From Paenibacillus sp. ACRRX (GTDB lineage Bacteria; Bacillota; Bacilli; Paenibacillales; Paenibacillaceae), in the NCBI RefSeq assembly GCF_022346885.1, contig NZ_JAKRNK010000001.1, positions 1,240,001 through 1,304,000 on the forward strand: a stretch of DNA of 64,000 nt, in the 5' to 3' direction. Made by a program: the position numbers and the translations under genes. The notes beneath the pieces were generated by a model that did no database searches, was not told the origin of the DNA, and saw nothing but the letters and a program-made list of their open reading frames with translations. Each line of letters begins with the position of its first letter. Positions within the stretch are counted from its first letter, which is position 1. Shown here one piece after another: positions 16,349 through 25,207 of the stretch.

Positions 16349-19300
16349 ATGAGACAGAAACAGAAAATCTTTAACGTGCTCGTATCTACGAGCTTACTTG
16401 CATCTTTAGTTCTACCAGCATGGGTATCTGCAGACAGTACACTTCAGCCAGCACCAATTGATATCCAGCAAAATAATGCTGCAGTTCAAAGCGCAGCACT
16501 AACGTCACCTGCTGTGAATCCAGCGAGCGTAACTCAAGCTGTTTATGATATCGTTTCAGTGGAGGCGATTCCAGACTCATCTTATCCCTATCGAACAAGA
16601 GCGTTTGAATTTTCCTTGCCGGATAAAGTAAAAGTACAACTAAGCGATGGCAGTGAAACGGAATTATATGTAGGATGGTCATTTAATGCATATAATCCGG
16701 AAAACGGTACGGGTGGTACTTTTGTGGCGGAAGGAAAGCTGCGTGGGAATCCTTGGGGTTCTTCGCTCCCTGTGAACATTTCGAACCCGAATCACATCGT
16801 AGCTACAGCTAATATTACAATAGATGCACCAAAGCAAGTCGTAAGTATAGCTGCATTACCGGATGTTGATGATGTCCTAAACGGCACTAGCTTCTACAGC
16901 CTCGATTTACCGAGGGAGGTAGAAGTGACACTTGATGATCATTCAACTGAAATTATCTCTATTACATGGGATCAAAGCAGCTATGATCCGGACCAAAAAG
17001 CAGCTCACAGTGTGGAATTTACGGGCCGATTAGGAGATCGCTACGGAATGCCAGTCGGTGTAGAGAACAAGAGTGGACTGCTGGCAAAAGTGAAGGTGTC
17101 CTTTAAAGCTGCCCGTTCCATTACATTCTTTAAGCCAGTTGAAGTGGGTGGTGTACCGTATCATACAACTAAATCAGCAGATGCATTAGGGTTACCGAAG
17201 GAAGTGACAGCTACATTAGAAGACCAGAAAGAAATGCATGTTCCGATCAAATGGGATGTGGCAAGCAGTTCCTATGACCCTGACAAGCTGGAAGCACAAA
17301 CGTTTGAAGTTGTGGGGATGGTTGATGGCGATGTTCGTGGGCTGCAAAACCCAAATGCCATCATCGCAAAAGCGACAGTAAAAGTTGCGAAGGCGAATGA
17401 AGTGACCAAGGTTAGCGCAATTGAGGTAGCACATGTGCCTAATGGTATTAGCAAGACAGCACTTGCGTTTTATTTGCCTAAGCAGACAGACATTACGTTA
17501 ACCAATGGGGATCAAGCTAAAGTTGACATCACATGGGATTTGGTAAACTCAACATATGACCCTGACAATACGCAGCAGCAAGCTATAGAAGTGAAAGGAA
17601 CGTTGGTTCACCTTCCAATCGGAGTTGCGGCACCTCAAGAACAACTAAAAGCAACCGTTCAAATTGATGCTATGCGTTACGTGGATAAGCTTCATTCGAA
17701 GATTGAAATTACAGGAATTAACAACGGCTCCTCTCCAACAGTTGATGCTTTTGGTTTACCTAAGCAAGTAGCTGTTCAATTAACGGACGGCAGCCTAATC
17801 AATACGGATGTACAATGGCAATTAAGCAGCATTAGTTATGACAAGCGCATCAAGAAGGAGCAAACCTTCACTGTGTCGGGAGCGCTCATAAATTTGCCTG
17901 CTGGAGTGAAGTCCAATACGTTTCAGGCGGTTGCAGCCGTCAAAGTAGATGCACAATCTCTAGCAGTGGTTGATACAAATGTTAAATTAAGTGATGTTGC
18001 TGTAACCAAGGCAGGTCGACTGACAACTGAAGTGCTGGGCGAATATTTCTTGCCACTGTCAGGGGATGTCACAGGCTCAAATGGCCAGCCCATAAATGGT
18101 CCGGGTACAGCTCTTATGGTACTACAGATGTACATTGATAACGAGGAAGTAAGAACAATAGATTATTTGGGTCGGAGTCTTGCGTTAAATACGAAGTTGT
18201 ATGTCGGGTGGAGCAATAAGGAAGTTTTAGGTGAAGCAGCTAACGTGTTAAAAGCGGCTTTGTTACATCATCCTAAAGGAAAAAACTATGAAGTAATGAC
18301 TTCTGAATCTCCAGCAGGTATTATTATAAAACAGAAGCCGGGTAGCGGTTCTGATGAGTTTGTATACTTGAGTGTAGTCGACAATGGAAATGGCTCGGCT
18401 GTAGAAGGCTTAGCGTGGGATGACATGCAAACTAAAGTTGCTGGAAGTTTTGGTCAGACTGGCATGAAAGCTAAATTTAGCCTTGAAGTACAGTCGGGTG
18501 CTAACACTGCTGGCAATCTGATCGTACATGTTGCAGACGGAGCTATCGACAAGCAGATAGCAGTGGCAGTCAACGCGCAGGATGACGCAGCTATAATTAC
18601 TCAGAAGATTGCAGCGCAGCTTCTTCTAGATGCTGAAATCGCGCATGCATATATGGTAACAGCTGAAGGAAAATCGCTAGTCTTTACTGCACTGGCAGAT
18701 GGACCTAAAAAGCCGGCAATATCAATTGTTATGCCAGATCGGAACAACTCTGGTGGCACGGTAACACCTCCTGATCAAGGTGGGTCTGGAACTACGAATA
18801 GTGGAGATACAGGAAGTACGAGCGGTACAGGATCTGGTATTAACGGTAGCGATACAAGTCCAAGCGCGAACAAAGACACTGCGACTGATAAAAATAAGGA
18901 TAACAAGCCATCTACAGATCAAGGCGATAAAGGAGCTAACTCCAATAATAATGGCAGTGTAGAGCAAGCAAAATCGTTCATTGATCTACAGCAGCACAAG
19001 TGGGCTCAAAAATCGATTGAATTGCTAAGCAGCAAAGGTATCATTAAAGGAACGTCAGAGCAAACATTTTCGCCAGGTGCTGCGATGAAACGCGGTGACT
19101 TTGCACTGCTGCTCATGAAATTGTTGAATGTATCTGCTCAAACAAGCACAGCATTTATTGACGTTCCACAAAACAGTTACTACGCTGAAGCTATATCCAG
19201 TTTGAAGGCTGAGGGGATTGTACAAGGTTTTAAAGGAGGTAAGTTTAACCCAGAAGCAGCTATTAGCAGACAAGATCTGATGGTTATGCTGCACAAAGCA

Positions 19301-19531
19301 TTGACGAAGTCCGGTTTTACATTCAAAAATGGCGATTCAAGTGCGCTGCTTCGCTTTACAGATGCAGGCAAAGTACAAGATTATGCCAAAGCAGCTGTGC
19401 TGACAATGCTCGCTGAGGGCATTGTTAAAGGAGACGGCAGCAAGCTGAACCCAACAGGTATGGCAACAAGAGCAGAAGTATCCGTGATGCTTGAGCAAGT
19501 GCTGAATTTGCTGCCGACATCGTCGAAGTAA
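16349..19531 (+). CDS. Surface protein with Big_4-type Ig-like repeats and three SLH domains
   Basis: A 1060-residue exported protein. A signal peptide (cleavage near residue 29, after VSA) leads to about five repeats of about 95 residues (about 62-535). Each has the pattern LP..V.V.L.DGS, an internal TWD or similar, and SYDP, as in bacterial Ig-like domain 4. A non-repetitive region follows (about 540-795), then a Ser/Thr/Gly/Asp-rich linker (about 797-868) and three SLH domains (about 875-1060; e.g. FSPGAAMKRGDFALLLMKL). SLH domains bind pyruvylated wall polymer, so the protein is wall-anchored. The Fur box upstream and EfeO/EfeU downstream suggest an iron-limitation surface protein; ligand binding is unknown. 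Confidence 0.9.
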   Translation: MRQKQKIFNVLVSTSLLASLVLPAWVSADSTLQPAPIDIQQNNAAVQSAALTSPAVNPASVTQAVYDIVSVEAIPDSSYPYRTRAFEFSLPDKVKVQLSDGSETELYVGWSFNAYNPENGTGGTFVAEGKLRGNPWGSSLPVNISNPNHIVATANITIDAPKQVVSIAALPDVDDVLNGTSFYSLDLPREVEVTLDDHSTEIISITWDQSSYDPDQKAAHSVEFTGRLGDRYGMPVGVENKSGLLAKVKVSFKAARSITFFKPVEVGGVPYHTTKSADALGLPKEVTATLEDQKEMHVPIKWDVASSSYDPDKLEAQTFEVVGMVDGDVRGLQNPNAIIAKATVKVAKANEVTKVSAIEVAHVPNGISKTALAFYLPKQTDITLTNGDQAKVDITWDLVNSTYDPDNTQQQAIEVKGTLVHLPIGVAAPQEQLKATVQIDAMRYVDKLHSKIEITGINNGSSPTVDAFGLPKQVAVQLTDGSLINTDVQWQLSSISYDKRIKKEQTFTVSGALINLPAGVKSNTFQAVAAVKVDAQSLAVVDTNVKLSDVAVTKAGRLTTEVLGEYFLPLSGDVTGSNGQPINGPGTALMVLQMYIDNEEVRTIDYLGRSLALNTKLYVGWSNKEVLGEAANVLKAALLHHPKGKNYEVMTSESPAGIIIKQKPGSGSDEFVYLSVVDNGNGSAVEGLAWDDMQTKVAGSFGQTGMKAKFSLEVQSGANTAGNLIVHVADGAIDKQIAVAVNAQDDAAIITQKIAAQLLLDAEIAHAYMVTAEGKSLVFTALADGPKKPAISIVMPDRNNSGGTVTPPDQGGSGTTNSGDTGSTSGTGSGINGSDTSPSANKDTATDKNKDNKPSTDQGDKGANSNNNGSVEQAKSFIDLQQHKWAQKSIELLSSKGIIKGTSEQTFSPGAAMKRGDFALLLMKLLNVSAQTSTAFIDVPQNSYYAEAISSLKAEGIVQGFKGGKFNPEAAISRQDLMVMLHKALTKSGFTFKNGDSSALLRFTDAGKVQDYAKAAVLTMLAEGIVKGDGSKLNPTGMATRAEVSVMLEQVLNLLPTSSK

Positions 19532-19540
19532 TCAAATAAC

Positions 19541-19595
19541 AGAGCCTGCTTGATGCCACTCATGAAGATACATGGCGTATCTCGTGGGTGGCTCT
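19541..19595 (+). other. Long imperfect hairpin between the SLH gene and efeO
   Basis: AGAGCC (19541-19546) pairs with GGCTCT (19590-19595), or GCCACTCATGAAGATAC (19554-19570) pairs with GTATCTCGTGGGTGGC (19577-19592) with G-T pairs and one bulge. There is no T run, so it is not a classic terminator. It could stabilise the upstream mRNA end or mark an RNA-processing site. Confidence 0.5.
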
Positions 19596-19665
19596 TGGCC
19601 TCCTTAATGAACAAGCTAGTGCATCCGTGCAAACGGCTTGCTATTATAGAGAGTTTCTGTTCCTA

Positions 19666-19687
19666 ATTGTTATCGTTTGTTTTCAAT
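19666..19687. promoter_or_regulatory. Degenerate Fur-like site upstream of efeO
   Basis: ATTGTTATCGTTTGTTTTCAAT resembles a weak Fur box and overlaps a possible -10 region (TATACT at 19691-19696). The match is clearly poorer than at the other sites in this window. Confidence 0.35.
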
Positions 19688-19721
19688 AGATATACTAAAT
19701 TAATTTAGAGGAGTTTTTACT

Positions 19722-20597
19722 ATGAATTTACGCAAAGCGATCCCGGCCGTCCTAATTACATCTACACTATTAATGTCAGGCTGTAACTCACAATCCGGCG
19801 CAGACGAGAAAAAGCCGGCAGCGCAAGCAAATGAACAGACAACAACTTCTACAGCTCCAGCTGCAGAAAAGGCAGATTTCAAGGATGCGATCGAGCAGTA
19901 CCGCAAATACGTCATTGAAGAATGTGATAGCTTTGTTACGCTGACGGGTGAGTTTGTTGCAGCTGTCAAGTCCGGCGACATGGAGAAAGCTAAATCATTG
20001 TATGCTCCTGCACGGATGCATTACGAGCGAATCGAACCAATTGCTGAAGCATTGGGCGATCTTGATCCGAACATCGATGCGCGCGATGGGGACGTAGAGG
20101 CAAAGGACTGGCGTGGATTCCACCGCATCGAACAAGCCCTCTGGGAGAAGAAGACGACAGACGGACAACAAGAGTACGCTGATCGTTTGTTAAGTGACGC
20201 CAAGCTGCTTCGTGCCAAAGTGGAGACGGTCGAAATTGAAGCATCGCTGCTAGTGACTGGAGCCGTCGAATTATTAAATGAGGTATCTACATCTAAAGTA
20301 ACGGGTGAGGAAGAACGTTATTCACACACAGACTTGTATGATTTTGCAGCGAACGTTGAAGGCGCTCAGAAAATTTATGAACTATTGAAACCTCAATTAG
20401 AGAAAAAAGATGCTGAGCTTGACAAGCAGATCGAAACAAAATTTAAAGCTCTAACAGATGAATTAGCGCCTTTCAAAAAAGAAGAGGGTTATGTCTCTTA
20501 TACGGAACTGACAAAAGAAGACGTGCGCAGGCTGAGTCAGAACCTGGACGCATTAGCAGAACCGCTCTCACATATGGGGAAATTGTTGGGAGTGTAA
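19722..20597 (+). CDS. efeO: EfeO-type iron-binding lipoprotein (M75 imelysin-like)
   Basis: A 291-residue lipoprotein with signal peptide and lipobox LMSGC (Cys near residue 21), an acidic Thr/Ala-rich spacer, then an all-helical EfeO/imelysin-like domain. The conserved WRGFHRIEQALW contains the HxxE iron-binding motif of the family. EfeO delivers iron to the EfeU permease. No cupredoxin domain is visible, so it is the short form. TAGAGGAG precedes ATG 19722, and the efeU start follows the stop by three bases, so the two are one unit. An EfeB peroxidase gene is not seen nearby. Confidence 0.9.
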   Translation: MNLRKAIPAVLITSTLLMSGCNSQSGADEKKPAAQANEQTTTSTAPAAEKADFKDAIEQYRKYVIEECDSFVTLTGEFVAAVKSGDMEKAKSLYAPARMHYERIEPIAEALGDLDPNIDARDGDVEAKDWRGFHRIEQALWEKKTTDGQQEYADRLLSDAKLLRAKVETVEIEASLLVTGAVELLNEVSTSKVTGEEERYSHTDLYDFAANVEGAQKIYELLKPQLEKKDAELDKQIETKFKALTDELAPFKKEEGYVSYTELTKEDVRRLSQNLDALAEPLSHMGKLLGV

Positions 20598-20600
20598 ACC

Positions 20601-22460
20601 ATGGCAAAACGTTTCAGAACAAATATGTCTAGTGAAAGTTCACGGATACAATGGATACAACAATGGTTGTGTCCATTGTATCTACTTAGGCCGCTTTCAT
20701 ACACTTCCCGTGCAGTTGGGCGTTCGATAGCGGTGGTTCTAATCGTGAGTATGTTTTTTATACCGACCCGCGTGATGGTGGCAGAGGGAGCTGTACCCTC
20801 TGTTGATCAACTGCTGCCTTTAGTTGGCGGGGCGCTTGTTGAAACCGGACAGCAGAACTGGGAGACGGCGGCCACAGAACTGGAGCAGTTTTCTCAGTTT
20901 TGGAGTGATATCAAAGATAAAGCGCCCACTGCGATTGCGAGTGACATTAATGTTCACTTAGCGGCCGCAATAGAGTCCGTAAAGCAAAAGGATGCTGCTC
21001 AAGCAAAAGAGAGTTTGTCGGCATTAGCGAACAAAGTTAATGAATATGTTGACGGTACGCAGAGTGAAAAAGATAAGCCTTCTGGCAAAGATACTGCCGA
21101 GATATTGCTTGGCATGGTCAAGAAAACACATGAGAGTCTGTCACAAGGCGCGATCCAACAAGCCCAGGCGGATTATCGTAAAATCGTTAATGATTGGAAG
21201 AAGATTGAGAATCCGATCCGCAACGATAATTTTGCCGTTTACAGTCAACTTGAAACCAAGATGACCTTAATCCGTGTAGCGCTCCAAGCCGATCCGCCCA
21301 AGGAAAAGCAGGCGCAGAGTGAACTGACTCATCTTATTGCCATTATTAAGGATTACAGGGCAGGCAAGATGGACGGAACAGCAGGCAAAACAGCAGAGAC
21401 TCATCGTTTATCAGATGCGCTTGTGCTGCTTCAACAAGCCGATAAGGCTTTACAAGCCAATAACGCTGAGCTTGCCTCGCAGCATGTGCAAGCCTTTATT
21501 ACGATATGGCCCTCTGTTGAAGGAGAGGTGTCTATCTCGTCTGCTACGGTATATACAGACACGGAGAATCAGATGTCTGAAGTACAGGGGTATTTGCTGT
21601 CGAGTCCCCCTAATGTGATGCAGGCGCAAACAGTCATTGGAAAGATGCTTCCTGCTCTTGAAGCTATTGCGAGCACAACTTCCTACAGCGCATGGGATGC
21701 AGCTGTCATCTTGCTGCGTGAAGGTCTTGAAGCCATCTTAGTGTTGGCTGCGTTATTGGCCTACGTTAAACGTACGGACAACAAGACAGCACGTAATTAT
21801 ATTTGGGCGGGTGCAGGAACAGGACTAGCGGTTAGTGCCGTGCTGGCTATTGTGCTTACGTATGCAATCGCTCAGGTCGCATCTGGAAGCACACGTGAAC
21901 TGATCGAGGGAATCACTGGTCTATTTGCGGTTGTGATGATGCTGACGATTGGGAACTGGCTGCATAGCAAATCTAATATGCAATCCTGGAATGCTTATAT
22001 TGGCAAGCAGGTGGATGGGGCGCTCGCAAAAGGAAGTCTCTGGTCTTTATTTGCTGTATCTGGATTAGCTATATTACGTGAAGGGGCCGAGACTGCAATC
22101 TTCTACATTGGAATGGCGCCATCCATTGAGCCGCTTCAGCTTGTAATCGGCATTGCAGGAGCTTTGCTCGTATTAGTCGTTCTCGGTTTCGCCATTATTT
22201 ATTTCAGTGCAAAGCTGCCAATACGTCCATTCTTTATTGCGGCTACTGTCCTTATTTATTATCTTGTCATTCGCTTCCTTGGCGAAAGTATTCATTCCTT
22301 GCAAATAGCAGGTCAAATCCCAGCGCATAGTCAGGCTGGACTCCCTTCTGTTAGTTGGCTTGGAGCATATCCAACTTGGGAGACCTTTGCAGCGCAGCTG
22401 ATCGCGCTCCTAGTTATTGCATATTTGCTATTACGCGGGATTAGCCGAAAAAGGAAGTAA
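20601..22460 (+). CDS. efeU: EfeU/FTR1-family iron permease with large N-terminal domain
   Basis: A 619-residue membrane protein. The C-terminal half (about residues 370-615) is an FTR1/EfeU permease with seven membrane segments and both REGxE iron-translocation motifs, LREGLEAILV (about 372) and LREGAETAIF (about 491). The N-terminal half follows a membrane segment (about 40-58) and forms a helical extracytoplasmic domain of about 300 residues. Such extensions are common in Gram-positive members and may accept iron from EfeO. GGGAG precedes ATG 20601. With efeO just upstream it forms an EfeUO transporter lacking a visible efeB. Confidence 0.92.
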   Translation: MAKRFRTNMSSESSRIQWIQQWLCPLYLLRPLSYTSRAVGRSIAVVLIVSMFFIPTRVMVAEGAVPSVDQLLPLVGGALVETGQQNWETAATELEQFSQFWSDIKDKAPTAIASDINVHLAAAIESVKQKDAAQAKESLSALANKVNEYVDGTQSEKDKPSGKDTAEILLGMVKKTHESLSQGAIQQAQADYRKIVNDWKKIENPIRNDNFAVYSQLETKMTLIRVALQADPPKEKQAQSELTHLIAIIKDYRAGKMDGTAGKTAETHRLSDALVLLQQADKALQANNAELASQHVQAFITIWPSVEGEVSISSATVYTDTENQMSEVQGYLLSSPPNVMQAQTVIGKMLPALEAIASTTSYSAWDAAVILLREGLEAILVLAALLAYVKRTDNKTARNYIWAGAGTGLAVSAVLAIVLTYAIAQVASGSTRELIEGITGLFAVVMMLTIGNWLHSKSNMQSWNAYIGKQVDGALAKGSLWSLFAVSGLAILREGAETAIFYIGMAPSIEPLQLVIGIAGALLVLVVLGFAIIYFSAKLPIRPFFIAATVLIYYLVIRFLGESIHSLQIAGQIPAHSQAGLPSVSWLGAYPTWETFAAQLIALLVIAYLLLRGISRKRK

Positions 22461-22550
22461 GGGGTTATGCTGATTGGCGATCTGAAGAAAATACCCCCGT
22501 TAAGAAGCCATTTCAAAAAAAAAGATGTAAGATGCATATTATGGATAGAG

Positions 22551-22569
22551 AATGATAATAATTATCATT
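22551..22569. promoter_or_regulatory. Near-perfect orphan Fur box
   Basis: AATGATAATAATTATCATT is a 19-base palindrome (only the centre base unpaired), matching the ideal Bacillus Fur box. It lies between the convergent efeU and DUF1540 genes, where no obvious start codon follows. A plausible promoter reading right, TTCAAA (22512-22517) and TATTAT (22538-22543), lies directly before it. Confidence 0.8.
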
Positions 22570-22593
22570 AGCAGTGACAATGATTTTTGAAAT

Positions 22594-22627
22594 GTAAAAA
22601 GGCAGCTCTTATCAAGAGAGCTGCCCC
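22594..22627 (-). terminator. Terminator of the DUF1540 gene
   Basis: GGCAGCTCT and AGAGCTGCC form a 9-bp stem. On the minus strand it is followed by TTTTTACATTT; on the plus strand there is no T run. Confidence 0.85.
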
Positions 22628-22635
22628 ATAAACCA

Positions 22636-22791
22636 TTAGACTTTAGCTTCAAACGTCTTGCAGTCCGTTTCTTCCGAGTTGTTAGCCTGTTTGCCACGGT
22701 TACTAACGACATATATGGAAGAAGCGTTGCATTTGTTGCCTGGTGCCCAGAACTTACAGTTGTTCACTTCACATAATACATCTTTTGCCAT
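22636..22791 (-). CDS. DUF1540 small cysteine protein
   Basis: A 51-residue protein that starts MAKDVLCEVNNCKFW and has four cysteines (residues 7, 12, 21 and 44) in the DUF1540 arrangement, suggesting a small metal-binding fold. The start at 22791 is preceded on the minus strand by AGGAAGGTGG. The gene has its own terminator. Members are frequent in Paenibacillus and Clostridia; their function is not known. Confidence 0.85.
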   Translation of the reverse strand: MAKDVLCEVNNCKFWAPGNKCNASSIYVVSNRGKQANNSEETDCKTFEAKV

Positions 22792-22849
22792 TGTTTCTCA
22801 CCACCTTCCTATGTAATAGGATGGACGGGATGAGTACCATTTTATACTA

Positions 22850-22882
22850 CAAAGAACCCACCTTTTTGAGATGGGCTCTTTG
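22850..22882 (-). terminator. Hairpin after the APH-like gene
   Basis: CAAAGAACCCA and TGGGCTCTTTG pair over a loop of 11 bases. It sits 59 bases past the stop of the minus-strand phosphotransferase gene. The tail on that strand is only moderately T-rich. Confidence 0.55.
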
Positions 22883-22940
22883 TGTCGTGTAAATTAAGCA
22901 AAAGTTATTCATGTGTGCATGCTGCATTCTCAGTTTCCAG

Positions 22941-23861
22941 TCAAGATAAAGTGCTGCTGTCAGGCTTGTACCAATTGGGAATGTATGTTCTGAATCCGTC
23001 ATACCATTCCAGCACCTGCTCAGCCCGTTCCAGCATATTCTTGACTTCTTCTTGTCCAAATGGTATGGCCCAATGAATACTAGAGAGCTGATTGCTTGCC
23101 ACATATAGTGCCATTAATTTAAAAAATAAATCGGGTACCTGGTTGTGAAAATATCCGTTAATACGTCCCGATGCAAATGAATGACTTTGCCCTGCACACC
23201 ACGATATTCGATTAAATTCTTGCCACGGATCACCATGTCCCATTCGATTAAAATCGATAATACCTAGTGACCCGGACGGAGTTACAATCATATTTCCAAT
23301 ATGGTAATCGCCATGTTGAAAGGACTGAGGGCGGTTTTCTAATAAATGTCTATTGTGTGAAATGTAATCAACCAGTCGATTAGCACCCTTTAAAGGAATA
23401 CCGCAGGCGTAATAATTCGATATGTACAAGTCAATTTTGGCGTTGTATGATTCAGCCCACGATTGCCGGCCATCTCCAGCCGGGATTTGATGCATAGTTC
23501 TTAACGATTGCCCTGCTTCAATACCTAAATGGTATTGTTGATTAACAGTAAGATGGGGAATGACCTGTTGGGCATCTTCTCCTTCTACCCATGTGTACAG
23601 GCCATATACGGTATGACCTTCATTACACACGCCAAAATCCACCGGACGGGACATGATTAGCCCCATCTTTTCCAACTGTCTGATCTCCTCAAATTCTTGT
23701 TTTTTGCGGTTAAACATTGTAATATCTGACGTTCTGAGAAGTAAAGACGTGTCATCGTCTGTATGTACGTAATATTTTTTGTCTTTTGACCAGCCTTTGT
23801 TGACTTCTTCAACTTTGATCCAATTAAAAGAATTGGGTATGTCCTTAAATGCAGGATTCAC
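22941..23861 (-). CDS. APH-family phosphotransferase
   Basis: A 306-residue protein with the aminoglycoside phosphotransferase/choline kinase fold. The catalytic loop reads HGDYHIGNM and the metal-binding segment IIDFNRMGHGDPWQEFNR, both intact. The N-terminal lobe is plausible but divergent. The family phosphorylates small hydroxyl compounds; the substrate here is unknown, and resistance should not be assumed. The start appears to be GTG (complement of 23859-23861), with GGGGTGA upstream. The gene stands alone, opposite to its neighbours. Confidence 0.85.
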   Translation of the reverse strand: MNPAFKDIPNSFNWIKVEEVNKGWSKDKKYYVHTDDDTSLLLRTSDITMFNRKKQEFEEIRQLEKMGLIMSRPVDFGVCNEGHTVYGLYTWVEGEDAQQVIPHLTVNQQYHLGIEAGQSLRTMHQIPAGDGRQSWAESYNAKIDLYISNYYACGIPLKGANRLVDYISHNRHLLENRPQSFQHGDYHIGNMIVTPSGSLGIIDFNRMGHGDPWQEFNRISWCAGQSHSFASGRINGYFHNQVPDLFFKLMALYVASNQLSSIHWAIPFGQEEVKNMLERAEQVLEWYDGFRTYIPNWYKPDSSTLS

Positions 23862-24235
23862 TTGTTTGTCACCCCTGTGTTGTTATTTGTTTAAATTTAA
23901 AAGTAAGATAGGCGAAAAGTTATAAGTAATGGAATGATCTGATTTAACCCAACAGCTGCGTAATAAGTTTCATTGTAAATGATCAAGTGTAACATGCCCA
24001 CTTTGTAAAGAGATAAATGACACATTCGAGAAAGGAATATCTAGTAATTACGTGTATAAATACGAAGTTTGTTCATGAATATTTTGCTTTATGGAACTAA
24101 CTATTCCTTGTATACTCTTATTTAGTCTCCTTAAGAAGTGGTTATAAGACGAAAGTATGGACATTGACCAGAATTGAAGGCTATTGTGCCTTTCATTCTG
24201 GTCATTTATATCATTTATGAATAAGGAAGTGGCTC
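23862..24235. other. Divergent intergenic region
   Basis: About 370 AT-rich bases between the divergent phosphotransferase and chemoreceptor genes, with no protein frame I can support. The main structure is the long hairpin at 24165-24204, in the leader of the chemoreceptor gene. Confidence 0.5.
24165..24204 (+). other. Hairpin in the leader of the chemoreceptor gene
   Basis: TGACCAGAATTGAAGGC pairs almost perfectly with GCCTTTCATTCTGGTCA. It ends 31 bases before the start codon of the PAS chemoreceptor gene and is followed by ATTTATAT, a weak terminator tail. It may be an attenuator or mRNA-stability element. Confidence 0.5.
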
Positions 24236-25162
24236 ATGTTATACGAGAGGCAAACGCTGCAAAGAAGTACACAAGTGCTTGAGGGTGAAGCTGTTATTGC
24301 TGCACTGGAGCAGTCTCTGGCTATGATCGAATTTAATGTACAAGGCGATGTACTGTGGGCGAATCAACTCTTTGCTCAGGCAATGGGCTATCAGGTGGAT
24401 GAACTGCCAGGCAGACATCACCGACAATTTTGCACGCCCCAATATGTAAATAGCAGTGAATATCATTCGCTTTGGAATAACTTGCGGAGTGGACTTAAGT
24501 TTCAGGAGAAAATTATCCGTGTAGCAAATGGCGGACGACTCATTTGGCTTGAGGCAACGTATATGCCGATCCGTAACGAGGACGGGCAAGTGGTAGCCGT
24601 ACTAAAAGTCGCAACGGACATTACTGCACGTGAAGCAATTGCTAGTCAGGTTACGCACGAATTGCAGCAAATGGCCGCTGACTTGTTGACGCGTACAGAG
24701 GACGGTATCAGACGCAGCCAACAAGTAGTTCAGACTATCGACCATGTAGCAGTAGATCATGAAACGAATTTAGAATTTCTTCGTGATCTGGAGCAGCAAA
24801 CGAACGCTGTGCGTGGCATCGTTAAGACGATCCAGCAATTTGCGACACAGACGAATCTGCTTGCTTTAAATGCAGCGATTGAAGCGGCGCATGCTGGAGA
24901 GCATGGCCGTGGATTTAATGTGGTTGCCACTGAAGTACGCAAGTTGGCCCAACACGTTCAAGAATCTGCCAAAGCGATCCAAACAACCGTAAATGGCATA
25001 TCAGAGCAGGTTCACCGCGTTAATGGAAGTACCACAAATTCTAAGCAGGCGATAAGCAGCAGTCAAGAGGAAATACAGCTGGCTGTGGCGGAATTTGTTG
25101 GTATTGGAGAAGCAGCAGTTCGTTTGGAAGCACAAGCACAGGCTTTAAGTAAAATGGTCTAG
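24236..25162 (+). CDS. Soluble PAS-domain chemoreceptor
   Basis: A 308-residue cytoplasmic methyl-accepting chemotaxis protein without membrane segments. A PAS domain (about residues 22-135; e.g. [19 protein letters not shown]) leads to the signalling domain (about 165-300) with the hairpin tip [21 protein letters not shown] and the following [13 protein letters not shown] chemoreceptors of this type sense redox or oxygen through bound cofactors; the cofactor cannot be read from sequence. AAGGAAG precedes ATG 24236. It sits 45 bases ahead of the Btr-like iron regulator on the same strand, so co-transcription is possible. Confidence 0.9.
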   Translation: MLYERQTLQRSTQVLEGEAVIAALEQSLAMIEFNVQGDVLWANQLFAQAMGYQVDELPGRHHRQFCTPQYVNSSEYHSLWNNLRSGLKFQEKIIRVANGGRLIWLEATYMPIRNEDGQVVAVLKVATDITAREAIASQVTHELQQMAADLLTRTEDGIRRSQQVVQTIDHVAVDHETNLEFLRDLEQQTNAVRGIVKTIQQFATQTNLLALNAAIEAAHAGEHGRGFNVVATEVRKLAQHVQESAKAIQTTVNGISEQVHRVNGSTTNSKQAISSSQEEIQLAVAEFVGIGEAAVRLEAQAQALSKMV

Positions 25163-25207
25163 CCGTAGTCTCTAACAGAACGACAACAAATAGCAGAGGA
25201 GGGATTT

